Assembly (NCBI GenBank): GCA_013289695.1
Contig: JABCZK010000005.1
Span: forward strand, 1-64,000
Reading direction: 5' to 3'
From: Acidobacteriota bacterium
GTDB taxonomy: Bacteria; Acidobacteriota; Terriglobia; Acidiferrales; UBA7541
Length of the DNA stretch: 64,000 nt
Positions 32,525-41,445 of the stretch are shown here, in pieces. Made by a program: the position numbers and the translations under genes. Every line of letters begins with the position of its first letter. The stretch's first letter is position 1. The notes below the pieces were generated by a model. It was not told where the DNA came from and made no database searches. It saw only the letters and a program-made list of their open reading frames with translations.

Positions 32525-32784
32525 GTGATCGATTTCAAAACGCCGTCGCTGCTTTCGAATTCGATGCGCAAGAGCCAGTCGAAATGGAATTTTTCCGCGG
32601 CGAGCCACTTCTCCAACTGTTCGCGGCCCGGGGCGTCGAATTCCACGAGCATTTTTCCTTCCTGCATGTTGACGAGCACGCGGCGCGCGGTGACTTCCTT
32701 GGCGGCATGCACGCGGCGCGCAAGTTCTTCGGCGCCCTGGCGCGTGAGGCAGGCGAGCGTGTGCTGCGAGAGGTAACGAGGCAT
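32521..32784 (-). CDS. Small conserved-looking protein, unknown function
   Basis: 87 residues starting MPRYLSQHTLACLTRQGAEELARRVHAA, then a beta strand with MLVEFDAPGREQLEKWLAAEKFHFDWLLRIE. The alternating strand/helix pattern suggests a small ferredoxin-like alpha/beta fold, as in DUF4242-type proteins, but this is not certain. No signal peptide or membrane helix. The track ORF runs to 33162 through the SIS gene; the ATG at 32784 fits the protein-like part. Its stop overlaps the convergent PilZ stop. Confidence 0.65.
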   Translation of the reverse strand: MPRYLSQHTLACLTRQGAEELARRVHAAKEVTARRVLVNMQEGKMLVEFDAPGREQLEKWLAAEKFHFDWLLRIEFESSDGVLKSIT

Positions 32785-32801
32785 TCCGGCTCCTGTTCCG
32801 C

Positions 32802-32807
32802 TAGAAT
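32802..32807 (+). promoter_or_regulatory. Possible -10 element before the SIS gene
   Basis: TAGAAT 52 bases before the ATG at 32860, in the divergent gap with the 87-residue protein gene. No -35 assigned. Confidence 0.3.
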
Positions 32808-32859
32808 GAGCGACCACGAATAGAACGGAACCAATATAACGCGAGCGGAGAAAAATCAA

Positions 32860-33972
32860 ATGCCAGAGATGCGCACGGCACATCCCTACTACGTCTATGA
32901 AGCGATTCACGAGCAGCCTGAATTGATCGAGCGCTTGCTCGGGCAGCGCGCGGAGATTGAGCGCGCGGCGGATGCCGTGGCGCGGAAGGAGCGCATCACT
33001 TTCGTGGGCATCGGAACTTCGCTGCATGCGGCGCGTGTGGCGGAAAGCTGGATGCGCGAATTCAGCGGCGGGCGCCTCTTGGCGCACTGTGAACAATCTT
33101 TCGAGCTGGTGCATCACCCAATTGCGTTTGGCGCGGGCGACGCGGTGATCGTGATTACCCATACCGGCACCACCACCGCGTCGATCGAAGAATTGCGCAT
33201 GGCTCGCGCGGCCGGAGCGCTGACGGTCGTGATCACTGGCCAGATGAGCGGGTCAACCAGCGGACTGGCGAGCGGCGATAGGGTGCGCGGCGCCGATTTT
33301 CACATCCAGACATGCGAGCAGGAGGTGGCGTTTGCCTACACGAAAAGCTACACCACTGCGCTTGCGGTGCTTGGGCTGCTGATCGCGCGCGTGGTCGAGA
33401 GTAAGAAATTGCTTGCGGGCACGCCGCCGCTCGCGGCTTTGGAACGCGTGCCTGAATTGCTGCGTCAGGCACTGCAGCTGGAACCTGCCGCGCGCGAGCT
33501 GGCTAAACGCGTGGCGGCATTGGCGCGCATTGAGATTTTCGGCTCGGGCGCGGCGTGGGCTACGGCCAGCGAAGCGGCGTTGAAGATCAAAGAGGCTTGC
33601 TACATCGCGGCGGAGGGATTCGAAACGGAGGAAATCCTGCACGGCCCTTTTTCAGAGACGGATGCGCGCGGGTCGCTGGTCGGACTATTCACGGGCGGCG
33701 CGACGGACGAGCGCGGGCGGCAGATTCTGCGCGCGGCGGGCGAGCTGAAAATGCCGCGCGCGGCGATAACGGTGCCATCGGCGAATCACGATTTGTCCGC
33801 GGAGCAAATTCTACAGGTTCCGGAGGCGCCGGAATGGCTGGCGGCATTCGTGCACCTGATTCCGCTGCAACTGCTTACATATTTTCTGGCGCTGGAGCGC
33901 GGCGTCAGCCCCGATAGCGGCCGCATGGAGCAGCCCGCGCACGCGGCAGCAAGCAAACACTACAAATATTGA
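32860..33972 (+). CDS. Double-SIS-domain sugar-phosphate isomerase/deaminase-like protein
   Basis: A 370-residue protein made of two SIS domains, like the isomerase half of GlmS or AgaS/FrlB-type deglycases, without a glutaminase domain. First SIS at ~40-165 (ITFVGIGTSLHAARVAESWM, VIVITHTGTTTASIEEL); second at ~215-345 (IEIFGSGAAWATASEAALKIKEACYIAAEGFETEEILHGPF, the last being a GlmS-like signature). It probably acts on an amino-sugar phosphate or a fructosamine-type substrate; which one cannot be told. The gene stands alone between a divergent small gene and the secreted carboxypeptidase-like pair. Confidence 0.88.
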   Translation: MPEMRTAHPYYVYEAIHEQPELIERLLGQRAEIERAADAVARKERITFVGIGTSLHAARVAESWMREFSGGRLLAHCEQSFELVHHPIAFGAGDAVIVITHTGTTTASIEELRMARAAGALTVVITGQMSGSTSGLASGDRVRGADFHIQTCEQEVAFAYTKSYTTALAVLGLLIARVVESKKLLAGTPPLAALERVPELLRQALQLEPAARELAKRVAALARIEIFGSGAAWATASEAALKIKEACYIAAEGFETEEILHGPFSETDARGSLVGLFTGGATDERGRQILRAAGELKMPRAAITVPSANHDLSAEQILQVPEAPEWLAAFVHLIPLQLLTYFLALERGVSPDSGRMEQPAHAAASKHYKY

Positions 33973-33990
33973 GCTCCGGTTGCGCGCGCT

Positions 33991-34019
33991 TTCGCCTGTC
34001 CTTGCGAACAGGAGTTCCT
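33991..34019. repeat. Direct repeat copy 1 upstream of the first carboxypeptidase-like gene
   Basis: 29 bases beginning TTCGCCTGTCC and ending CAGGAGTTCCT; 27 of 29 match the copy at 34464-34492. The CCTGTcc...GAACAGG part is a hairpin. Confidence 0.8.
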
Positions 34020-34103
34020 CTTCGACTACACCTGTGCCGCGCGCGCCTGTGCAACCCGTGCGGACGCCGTAAAATCGCATCGAGAGCTATTCAGGAGTGC
34101 TCC

Positions 34104-34454
34104 ATGAGACGCTATTTCCTTATTCTGCTCTGCATCGCGATGCTGGCGTTTGCCACCGCCGCACACGACGACGGAGGAATGGGAACGCTGGCCGGAACGG
34201 TGATCGCAACGAACGGCAAACCAGTCGTGGGCGCGCGGGTCACGTCGCAGAACGCGGGCGGCGACCATCCCCAGGTGACCACCACCAATCAGCAGGGGCG
34301 ATTTTTCTTCCCGGATCTGCTGCACGGCTATTACGACGCGCGCGCCTACCACAATGGCGCGTGGAGTGAGTGGAAGCACAACATTGGAGTGAGCACCGGC
34401 AAGCAGACCGAACTCGTGCTGCGCTTGTCCGTGAAGTCTTCATCGCCGAAATAA
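34104..34454 (+). CDS. Secreted carboxypeptidase-regulatory-like domain protein
   Basis: 116 residues: signal peptide (YFLILLCIAMLAFATAAHD), then one carboxypeptidase-regulatory-like beta-sandwich (GTLAGTVIATNGKPVVGARVTSQN ... TTNQQGRFFFPDLLHGYYDARAY). AGGAGTG lies before the ATG at 34104. Such single domains are common in Acidobacteriota secreted and TonB-receptor proteins; here there is no receptor barrel. It is a tandem relative of the next gene with a shared upstream repeat, suggesting duplication. Confidence 0.82.
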   Translation: MRRYFLILLCIAMLAFATAAHDDGGMGTLAGTVIATNGKPVVGARVTSQNAGGDHPQVTTTNQQGRFFFPDLLHGYYDARAYHNGAWSEWKHNIGVSTGKQTELVLRLSVKSSSPK

Positions 34455-34463
34455 TCCCAGGCG

Positions 34464-34492
34464 TTCGCCTGTCCGCGCGAACAGGAGTTCCT
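34464..34492. repeat. Direct repeat copy 2 upstream of the second carboxypeptidase-like gene
   Basis: 29-base copy of 33991-34019 with two mismatches, at a similar distance from the following ATG (85 versus 113 bases). Confidence 0.8.
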
Positions 34493-34576
34493 AGTCGAGA
34501 ACATTGAGCCGTGTGACGGTGACGCCGCACGGAAGGCCCGCGTAAGATTGCATTCAGAAACATCGTGGGGTGCACT

Positions 34577-34972
34577 ATGAAACGAAATGTGCTGGTCCTG
34601 CCCGTACTTGCATCGCTGGCATTGCTGGCGTCCTTGACATTTGGCGCGGTGACGGCTCGGGCGCAATTCGCCAGGGGCTTGGGCACGTTGGCTGGAACGG
34701 TGCTGGACGCGCACGGCAAGCCGGTGGCCGAAGCGAGCGTGACGATTCAGACCTCCGATGGACTGAAACCCCACGCCACGCACACCGATTCCAGCGGGCA
34801 TTACGAATTCGCGCGCTATGATGCGGGACAATACGATCTGCGGGCGTACTCGAAAGGCCAATTTTCCGATTGGAGCAAGCACATCGTCATCCGCCCGAAG
34901 AAAACCACGGAAGTGACGCTGCGCATGCCGCCGGAAAGCACCGAGAAGGTGGACGTAACCAGCAATCCGTAA
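34577..34972 (+). CDS. Secreted carboxypeptidase-regulatory-like domain protein (tandem copy)
   Basis: 131 residues: signal peptide (VLVLPVLASLALLASLTFGAVTARAQ), then a single carboxypeptidase-regulatory-like fold (GTLAGTVLDAHGKPVAEASVTIQTSDG ... TDSSGHYEFARYDAGQYDLRAYSKG). The GTLAGTV..GKPV core and the RAY...G..W.K...I end are shared with the preceding gene, so the two are paralogues. I use ATG 34577. Role unknown; possible carbohydrate or envelope binding. Confidence 0.82.
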   Translation: MKRNVLVLPVLASLALLASLTFGAVTARAQFARGLGTLAGTVLDAHGKPVAEASVTIQTSDGLKPHATHTDSSGHYEFARYDAGQYDLRAYSKGQFSDWSKHIVIRPKKTTEVTLRMPPESTEKVDVTSNP

Positions 34973-35043
34973 GACGCGGCCGGTGATTTGCGGCCGCTTG
35001 GCTGTGGGATTCGGCCGCGCATTTCCAAATCCTCGCAACTGCT

Positions 35044-37692
35044 TCACTCGTGCCGCAGCGCCACCATGGGATCCACGCGCATGGCGCGGCGCGCGGGGAT
35101 GTAGCACGCAAGGATGGCCACACCAGTCAAGATGACCGATACAGCGAGGAACGTTGCCGGGTCATTCGCACCAACTCCAAAAAGCAGGTGCGAGAAGCTT
35201 GACAGCAGCCGCGCGAGGATGAGCGCGCTCGCGGCCCCAATCGCGACGCCAGCCATAGCCAGCCGAAGACCTTGTCCGATCACCACGCGAAAAACCTCGC
35301 GCCTCTCCGCACCCAGCGCCATGCGAATGCCAATCTCGTGCACACGCTGGACCACCGAATAAGAAATCACGCCGTAGATTCCGATGGATGCCAGCAGCAA
35401 CGCCAGGCCCGCAAACACGCCCAACAGGATCATGGGAAATCGCTGCGACGACATCGATTCCGAGACAATTTGGTTTATCGTGTGAACGTTGTAGATCGGT
35501 TGGTCGCTGCCTGCTCCGTAGACCGCTCTTCTAATCTCGGGCAGCACAGTCGAGGCCGCAAGTGGGGTGCGCACCACGACCCAGGTCCAGGTATCGATGG
35601 TCGTCATCCATCGATTCGTGATCTGATAAATAGAAACATAGGACTGCGCGTCCGTGAATGGGCTGGAGAATCCCAGCTCCCAGTGTTGCACGTGGCCCAC
35701 AACTCCGATAATCCGGTAACCGCCGACCTGCGCAAAAGAGATGGTGTGGCCTATCGGATCCGTGTCCGGAAAATAAGTTCGCGCCAGTTCGGCATCAATC
35801 ACGGCAACCAACGGCGCGTTGATGGTGTCCTGCTCGCTGATGAACCTTCCCCGTATTAGCGGTATTCCCATAACTCGCTGGAAATCGGGGCCAGTGATAA
35901 AACCCAATGTTCTTGGCGCTGCTGCGACAGAGGCGGGCCTGCGGGAGTCAACCCAGAAGGGGAGCGAGTTGACCTGATGGCTCATCGGCACCAGTGTGCT
36001 TAGATCCGCCGATTGAACTCCAGGAATCTGGCGAATGCGCTCAATCAATTGTTGGAAGGCGGTTCGCACGCCCACGCCGTTCCCGGTCGCCGAAGGGGAA
36101 AGACCTACTTGAAAGGTGATGAGGTTGTGAGCGTCAAAACCGAGATTAGCCCGCCACAATTGCTGGATGGTGCGGAACAGCAATCCGGCGCCGGCCAACA
36201 AGACCACCGTCAGCGCCATTTGCATGACCACGAGGACGCTTTGCGCGCGTTGATGCCCTGTTGTGGATCCGCGCGCTCCTTCCTTAAGCGAGGTTTGAAG
36301 ATCAACTCTCGAACTATTGAGCGCGGGCGCAAGACCAAACAGAATCCCCACAACGATCGAAATGCCGAGCGCGAAAAGCAGTACAGAAACATTCACGCGC
36401 ACGTTCTCGCTGCGCGGCAGACTTGAGGCCACGGCCGCCAGCGCCGCGTTGAGCCCCCATTTTGCCGCCGCCAGCCCCAACCCTCCGCCCAAGACAGAGA
36501 GAAGCACGCTTTCGGTCACAAGCTGCCGCACAATGCGCGCACGGCCTGCGCCAAGAGCCGAGCGAATCGAGAATTCGCGCGTTCGAGCCGCCGCGCGGAC
36601 AAGCAAAAGATTGGCAACGTTCGCGCACGCGATCAGCAATACCACAGCGACCGCTCCCAGTAACAACAAGAGCGTTCCGCGCACATCGCCGACAAGTTGT
36701 TCCTTAACAGGCGTAAGCTTCGCTCCTAGCCCCTCCTCCGTGTCTGGATGAAGACGATCGATAGTTTCTTGGACCGTGTTCATCTCCGCTTCTGCCTGGC
36801 CAATGCTCACTCCAGCCTTTAATCGGGCAACGCACACGACGTTGTGAACTGTGCGGTCGTTCTGTTCCACGAGCTTCCTCTGTCCAATGGGTGTGTAAAT
36901 GTCCGCGTCATCGGTGCCAAAACGAAAGCCCGGCGGAAGAACGCCGACGATGGTAGCCTCGACGCCATCCAGGACGATGGACTTGCCCACCGCCGCCGCG
37001 CTGCGTCCGAACCGATCTAGCCACAGGCTGTCGCTGATGATGACCGCGGGCGTTCCGCTGTTGCGGTCTTGCTCGGTCGAGAATTCTCGCCCCTGTGCTA
37101 GCTCGACCCCGAGCATGGCGAAGAAGTTCGCGGAGATTTCCCTGCCCTGGAGGTGCTCAGGAGTCCCGGGACTCGACAAATCGAAGCCTCGCCACGCGTA
37201 CGCCGCCATTTTCTCGAACGAGCGAGCGTTGCGCTGCCAATCCACAAAATCGGCGTAGGACAGATCCGTGATGCTCTGCAAATTGTGATTATTCAGCCAG
37301 ACCATCACCAAGCGATCCGGTTCGCGGTAAGGCAGTGGCGCCAACACGACGCCTTGCACCACGCTGAAGATCGCAGTGTTCGCGCCGATGCCGAGGGCGA
37401 GAGTGAGGATGGCGATAGTGGTGAAGCCGGGCGTTTTGCGGAGAATGCGCAGAGCGTAGCGGACGTCGGCGTAGAGCGATTCCATCCAGAAACCGTGGCG
37501 TTGTTCGCGGCAGTCGTCTTTCACGCCCTCGAGCGCGCCGAGCTGCAGCACGGCTTGGCGGCGCGCTTCTTCAGGCGGCAGGCCGGCGGCAATGTTCGCC
37601 ACAGTTTGCCGTTCGATGTGGAAACGCAGCTCGTCATTCATATCCTGCTCCCACTTTTTGTCGCGCGAAAACCAGCGCCGCAGGTCGTTCAT
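35044..37692 (-). CDS. ADOP-type MacB/FtsX permease (acidobacterial duplicated orphan permease)
   Basis: 882 residues. N-terminal ~80 residues form the ADOP-specific cytoplasmic segment (MNDELRFHIERQTVANIAAGLPPEEARRQA), then two repeats of MacB periplasmic core plus FtsX-type helices: first helix KTPGFTTIAILTLALGIGANTAIFSVV, coupling regions RTREFSIRSALGAGRARIVRQLVTES and QRVHEIGIRMALGAERREVFRVV, and the RVDPMVALRHE end. There is no ATPase domain. Genes of this type occur in large numbers in Acidobacteriota, nearly always behind a PadR gene as here (12 bases apart). The transported substrate is unknown. Confidence 0.95.
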   Translation of the reverse strand: MNDLRRWFSRDKKWEQDMNDELRFHIERQTVANIAAGLPPEEARRQAVLQLGALEGVKDDCREQRHGFWMESLYADVRYALRILRKTPGFTTIAILTLALGIGANTAIFSVVQGVVLAPLPYREPDRLVMVWLNNHNLQSITDLSYADFVDWQRNARSFEKMAAYAWRGFDLSSPGTPEHLQGREISANFFAMLGVELAQGREFSTEQDRNSGTPAVIISDSLWLDRFGRSAAAVGKSIVLDGVEATIVGVLPPGFRFGTDDADIYTPIGQRKLVEQNDRTVHNVVCVARLKAGVSIGQAEAEMNTVQETIDRLHPDTEEGLGAKLTPVKEQLVGDVRGTLLLLLGAVAVVLLIACANVANLLLVRAAARTREFSIRSALGAGRARIVRQLVTESVLLSVLGGGLGLAAAKWGLNAALAAVASSLPRSENVRVNVSVLLFALGISIVVGILFGLAPALNSSRVDLQTSLKEGARGSTTGHQRAQSVLVVMQMALTVVLLAGAGLLFRTIQQLWRANLGFDAHNLITFQVGLSPSATGNGVGVRTAFQQLIERIRQIPGVQSADLSTLVPMSHQVNSLPFWVDSRRPASVAAAPRTLGFITGPDFQRVMGIPLIRGRFISEQDTINAPLVAVIDAELARTYFPDTDPIGHTISFAQVGGYRIIGVVGHVQHWELGFSSPFTDAQSYVSIYQITNRWMTTIDTWTWVVVRTPLAASTVLPEIRRAVYGAGSDQPIYNVHTINQIVSESMSSQRFPMILLGVFAGLALLLASIGIYGVISYSVVQRVHEIGIRMALGAERREVFRVVIGQGLRLAMAGVAIGAASALILARLLSSFSHLLFGVGANDPATFLAVSVILTGVAILACYIPARRAMRVDPMVALRHE

Positions 37693-37704
37693 CGCCCGAG
37701 CCTC

Positions 37705-38034
37705 CTACACGCGCTGCAAAATCAGTGCAACGGCCGCGGACATTTGCTTCCATTCCGCCATTTCCTTTTCGAGTTGTTGGCGGCCGGTTTTTGTGAGGGT
37801 GTAGAACTTGGCGCGGCGATTATTTTCCGAAGCGCCCCACTCCGCGCGAATCCATTTCTTGCGTTCCAGGCGATACAGCGCCGGGTACAGCGAGCCTTGC
37901 TGGATTTGCAGGATGTCGCGCGAGACTTGCTGGATGCGCTGCGCGATGCCCCAACCGTGCATGGGTTCGAGCGCGAGAGTTTTCAGGATCAGCAGATCGA
38001 GCGTGCCTTGCAGAACTTCGACCGCGGGTGCCAT
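37705..38034 (-). CDS. PadR-family transcriptional regulator
   Basis: 109-residue winged-helix regulator, compact PadR subtype: LQGTLDLLILKTLALEPMHGWGIAQRIQQ at the start, then DILQIQQGSLYPALYRLERKKWIRAEWG and NNRRAKFYTLTKTGRQQLEKE. It likely represses its own operon with the downstream ADOP permease. GGGGAGG lies before the ATG and a consensus promoter lies upstream. Confidence 0.95.
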   Translation of the reverse strand: MAPAVEVLQGTLDLLILKTLALEPMHGWGIAQRIQQVSRDILQIQQGSLYPALYRLERKKWIRAEWGASENNRRAKFYTLTKTGRQQLEKEMAEWKQMSAAVALILQRV

Positions 38035-38063
38035 GCGTCCTCCCCTAGACGAACTACAAGTAA

Positions 38064-38092
38064 AATATTGACCAACTCCTGCAGATTGTCAA
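38064..38092 (-). promoter_or_regulatory. Promoter of the PadR-ADOP operon
   Basis: Minus strand TTGACA -35 and AATATT -10 with 17 bases spacing. A TTGAC...GTCAA inverted pair spans the spacer, a possible PadR site. Confidence 0.6.
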
Positions 38093-38147
38093 GGGGAAGC
38101 CGCTGCGCGCCGCCCCTCAAGTATTTCGCGCTGGGTCTTGCGGGGTC

Positions 38148-40985
38148 ATGGCGGTGCCTTCATCATGTGCCATGGCACCCTCAGACAATGCGCCGCTGTG
38201 GAGCGCGGACGATCAATACGACCGGCTGGAAGAACTCGCCGCGGGCTCCGGCGATGACGCCAAGGAAATTCCGCTGCGGCGCGACGTGCGCTCGCTGGGA
38301 ATGTTGCTGGGAAAAGTGCTGGTGGAGCAGGCCGGGGAATCATTGCTGGATGTGGTGGAACAGCTGCGCCACCTCTTGATTCATCAGCGCGAGCAATTGC
38401 CAGCCGCCGCAGCCACGCAATCGTCCCCATCCGAAAATTCACTCATGGCGCAAGCCCGCGAGACAATCGCGCGGCTGGAAGTGGAGGACGCCTACCGCGT
38501 GACCAAGGCGTTCGCGATTTATTTCGAGCTGACTAATCTCGCGGAAACCAATCATCGCAAACGGCGGCGGCGAGCGGCCAAACTGCACAGCGAACGGCCG
38601 GCGCTGGCGGGATCGTTTCGCGGAACCTTGCTGCGCATGCGCGCGGCGGGAATTTCCGCCAGCGATGCACTGGCTGCCTTGCGCAAGGTACGCATCGTGC
38701 CGGTATTCACGGCCCATCCGACGGAAGTGGCGCGCCGCACCGTGCTGTTGAAAAGGCGGCGCATTGCGGAATACCTCGAGCATCTGGACCGGCTGCCGCT
38801 GACGGCTGCCGATGCCGCGGAATGCGAATCGTTGATTCTCGCGGAGATCACTTCCCTGTGGCAGACGGACGAAGTGCGCATGAAAAAGCCGGGCGTGATT
38901 GACGAAGTCCGCATGGGTCTGGATTTTTATCCAATGACGCTTTTTGAAACGCTGCCGCGGCTGTACGCAGAGCTGGCCGAATCTTTTGCGGAGATTTACG
39001 GCCGTGCGCTTAATCACGAAGAACTTCCCGAGTTGCTGCATTTCGGTTCGTGGATTGGCGGGGATCGCGACGGCAATCCGCTGATCAAGCCGGACTGCAC
39101 GGCGAACGCGCTGGCGCTCGCGCGTAACGTCATCCTGGAACATTACAGCCTGGAGATCCAGCGGCTGATTGACGAACTCAGCTCTTCGCTGCGCCAGACG
39201 GGCTGTTCGGCGGAGCTGAGATCCGCGGTGGAAGCGTATGAAGCTAAGATGGGCGCGGAGCCTTCGCGCGGAAAATGGATTTCAGAGTCGGAACTCAACC
39301 GGCACTTCTTGGATTTCGTGCGGATTCGCATGCAGTTCACGCGCGAGGAGCCGCGCAACGCTCATGCCTACCCGGCTGCTCAGGAACTGGAGCGCGATCT
39401 TTTGCTGCTGCGCGCGAGCCTGATCGAAAACCGCGGGCAACGGCTCGCCGAACTGCTGATTGATCCGTTTCTGCGCAAGGTGCGGACTTTCGGTTTTCAT
39501 CTGCACACGCTCGATATTCGCCAGCACGCGCAAGTACACGCGAGGGCTTTGGCTGAATTGCAGGCGGCCGGGATTTCGGACGCCGCGCGTATGGCGGGCG
39601 CGCGGAAGGAAGTCCTGACGGGGATATCCGCGGAAACCACGGAATTGCTGGAAACGCTAGGCATGATCGCGCAATTGAAAAAGACTTACCCGCCGGAAGC
39701 GATTCGCGCTTACGTCATCAGCGGGACTGAATCCGAGCACGACGTCTTCAATCTGCTGCGTCTGGCGGAAATCAGCGGCGTGAACGTGGCAGGCTCGGCG
39801 AATGATCCCGGGCTGCGACCTGTTCCTTTGTTTGAATCAATTGTGTCGCTGCGCGCCGCGGCGGAAACGATGCGGCGGGTGTGGACGGCTCGACAGTATC
39901 AACGTCTGCTCGATTCCTGGGGGCGGCGCCAGGAAGTAATGATCGGCTATTCGGATTCGAACAAAGACGGCGGGATGCTCACCAGCACGTGGGAATTGCA
40001 CAAAGCGCATCGCGCGCTGCACGCGGTCGCGCGCGAATGCGGCGTGCAGCTGCGGCTCTTTCACGGACGCGGCGGCACGGTAGGACGCGGCGGCGGCCCC
40101 ACGCACCGGGCGATTCTGGCGCAGCCCGTGGGAGATTTTTCCGGCGAAATGCGCCTCACCGAACAGGGCGAAGTGCTGAACTGGAAATATTCCGATCCGG
40201 TGCTGGCCGAATGGAATCTGGAATTGATGATTGCAGCGTCACTGGAAGCGCTGACGCGGCCGGACGGTCCCGCGGTGGGCGCGGACCGCCAGTGGGACGA
40301 TGCGATGGAGGAAATTTCGCAGGATGCATTCACGTACTACCGGCACCACATCGCGGAAAACGCCGACGTGCTGGAGTATTTCGAGCAAGCTACGCCGGTG
40401 AATGAACTCGAGCATGCGCGCATGGGTTCGCGTCCGGCGCGCCGCACGGAAAGCCGCCGCCTGGAGGATTTGCGCGCGATTCCCTGGGTGTTCGGGTGGA
40501 TGCAGAGCCGCCACGCGGTGCCGGCGTGGTTTGGGGTGGGCTACGCGCTGCAACGATTCGCGGCAAAAGGACCGGAGCAGGAAAAACGCTTGCAAGAAAT
40601 GATGCGCGACTTCACGCTATTTTCGGATCTTGTGCGTAACGTGGAAGTCGCCATGGCCAAGGCGGACTTGAACATTGCGCGCCTTTATGCCAGCACGTTG
40701 GTGCAGGACGCTGGCCTGCGCGACGGAGTTTTCGGAATATTGGCCGAGGAATTCGCGCGCACGCGGCGGATGTTGCTGGCGGTTACCGGCCAGAGCGGCC
40801 TGCTGGAAGGAAACTCGGTCCTATCGCAATCGATTCGACTGCGCAATCCCTATGTGGACCCAATGAGCTTGATCCAGGTGGAATTGCTGCGCCGCAAGCG
40901 GGCCGAAGCGCCGAGCGAGGGGCTGAACTACGCGCTAGGCGCGACGATAAATGGCATTGCGGCAGGCTTGCATAATACGGGGTAA
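38148..40985 (+). CDS. ppc: Phosphoenolpyruvate carboxylase
   Basis: Adds bicarbonate to phosphoenolpyruvate to make oxaloacetate, refilling the TCA cycle. 945 residues. Catalytic motifs: VFTAHPTEVARRT (active-site His, ~190), FGSWIGGDRDGNP, the VMIGYSDSNKDGGMLTSTWEL lysine region, LFHGRGGTVGRGGGPTH and the C-terminal NTG. The first ~25 residues are uncertain; the ATG at 38172 (MAPSDN) is an alternative start. The gene stands alone, divergent from PadR. Confidence 0.97.
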   Translation: MAVPSSCAMAPSDNAPLWSADDQYDRLEELAAGSGDDAKEIPLRRDVRSLGMLLGKVLVEQAGESLLDVVEQLRHLLIHQREQLPAAAATQSSPSENSLMAQARETIARLEVEDAYRVTKAFAIYFELTNLAETNHRKRRRRAAKLHSERPALAGSFRGTLLRMRAAGISASDALAALRKVRIVPVFTAHPTEVARRTVLLKRRRIAEYLEHLDRLPLTAADAAECESLILAEITSLWQTDEVRMKKPGVIDEVRMGLDFYPMTLFETLPRLYAELAESFAEIYGRALNHEELPELLHFGSWIGGDRDGNPLIKPDCTANALALARNVILEHYSLEIQRLIDELSSSLRQTGCSAELRSAVEAYEAKMGAEPSRGKWISESELNRHFLDFVRIRMQFTREEPRNAHAYPAAQELERDLLLLRASLIENRGQRLAELLIDPFLRKVRTFGFHLHTLDIRQHAQVHARALAELQAAGISDAARMAGARKEVLTGISAETTELLETLGMIAQLKKTYPPEAIRAYVISGTESEHDVFNLLRLAEISGVNVAGSANDPGLRPVPLFESIVSLRAAAETMRRVWTARQYQRLLDSWGRRQEVMIGYSDSNKDGGMLTSTWELHKAHRALHAVARECGVQLRLFHGRGGTVGRGGGPTHRAILAQPVGDFSGEMRLTEQGEVLNWKYSDPVLAEWNLELMIAASLEALTRPDGPAVGADRQWDDAMEEISQDAFTYYRHHIAENADVLEYFEQATPVNELEHARMGSRPARRTESRRLEDLRAIPWVFGWMQSRHAVPAWFGVGYALQRFAAKGPEQEKRLQEMMRDFTLFSDLVRNVEVAMAKADLNIARLYASTLVQDAGLRDGVFGILAEEFARTRRMLLAVTGQSGLLEGNSVLSQSIRLRNPYVDPMSLIQVELLRRKRAEAPSEGLNYALGATINGIAAGLHNTG

Positions 40986-41445
40986 CGCCAGATTCTGCGC
41001 TAACGCGAGTTGATTGCAATGCGCCAATTCGGCTTCTACCCTCGGGCAGGCCGCAGGATTCGGCGCACGCGTCACAGTTAAGTCATTCTGTGTCAGCAGT
41101 TTACTGGTGGCATGGGGTAATGTAGTTTACCTAGTACCAAAACCCGCGTACTGAAATCTTTGAACCGCGCGCCCCATTGGTTCTGATCGGCAAACTGAGC
41201 AAAATGGCTGTGCGGGTTGGAAGCTGCGATTGCGGGGACGACGGTTCCACAAAAAAAGGAGCCGGGGCATCTATCCAACCCGTCCAAACCTTCCTATTCG
41301 CATCGCTTCTGCAAGACTCCGTCGGCCAGCGATAATCCCTGGATAAAGCTGCGGCATCTTTTGGCAGCTTGCGTGCCTCTCATCAATTTGGACATCGCGT
41401 ATCTCCAGAGGTGTCCGGACGGCAGACGCCAGAGTTACAGGACAG
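40986..41445. other. 460-base gap without a recognised feature
   Basis: No convincing gene, tRNA or strong hairpin. A 43-codon reading frame at about 41204-41335 lacks a ribosome-binding site and protein-like features. Nothing else recognised. Confidence 0.5.

Noticed and set aside
41204-41335. 43-codon ORF in the gap after ppc
   Set aside because: No ribosome-binding site, no recognisable protein features.
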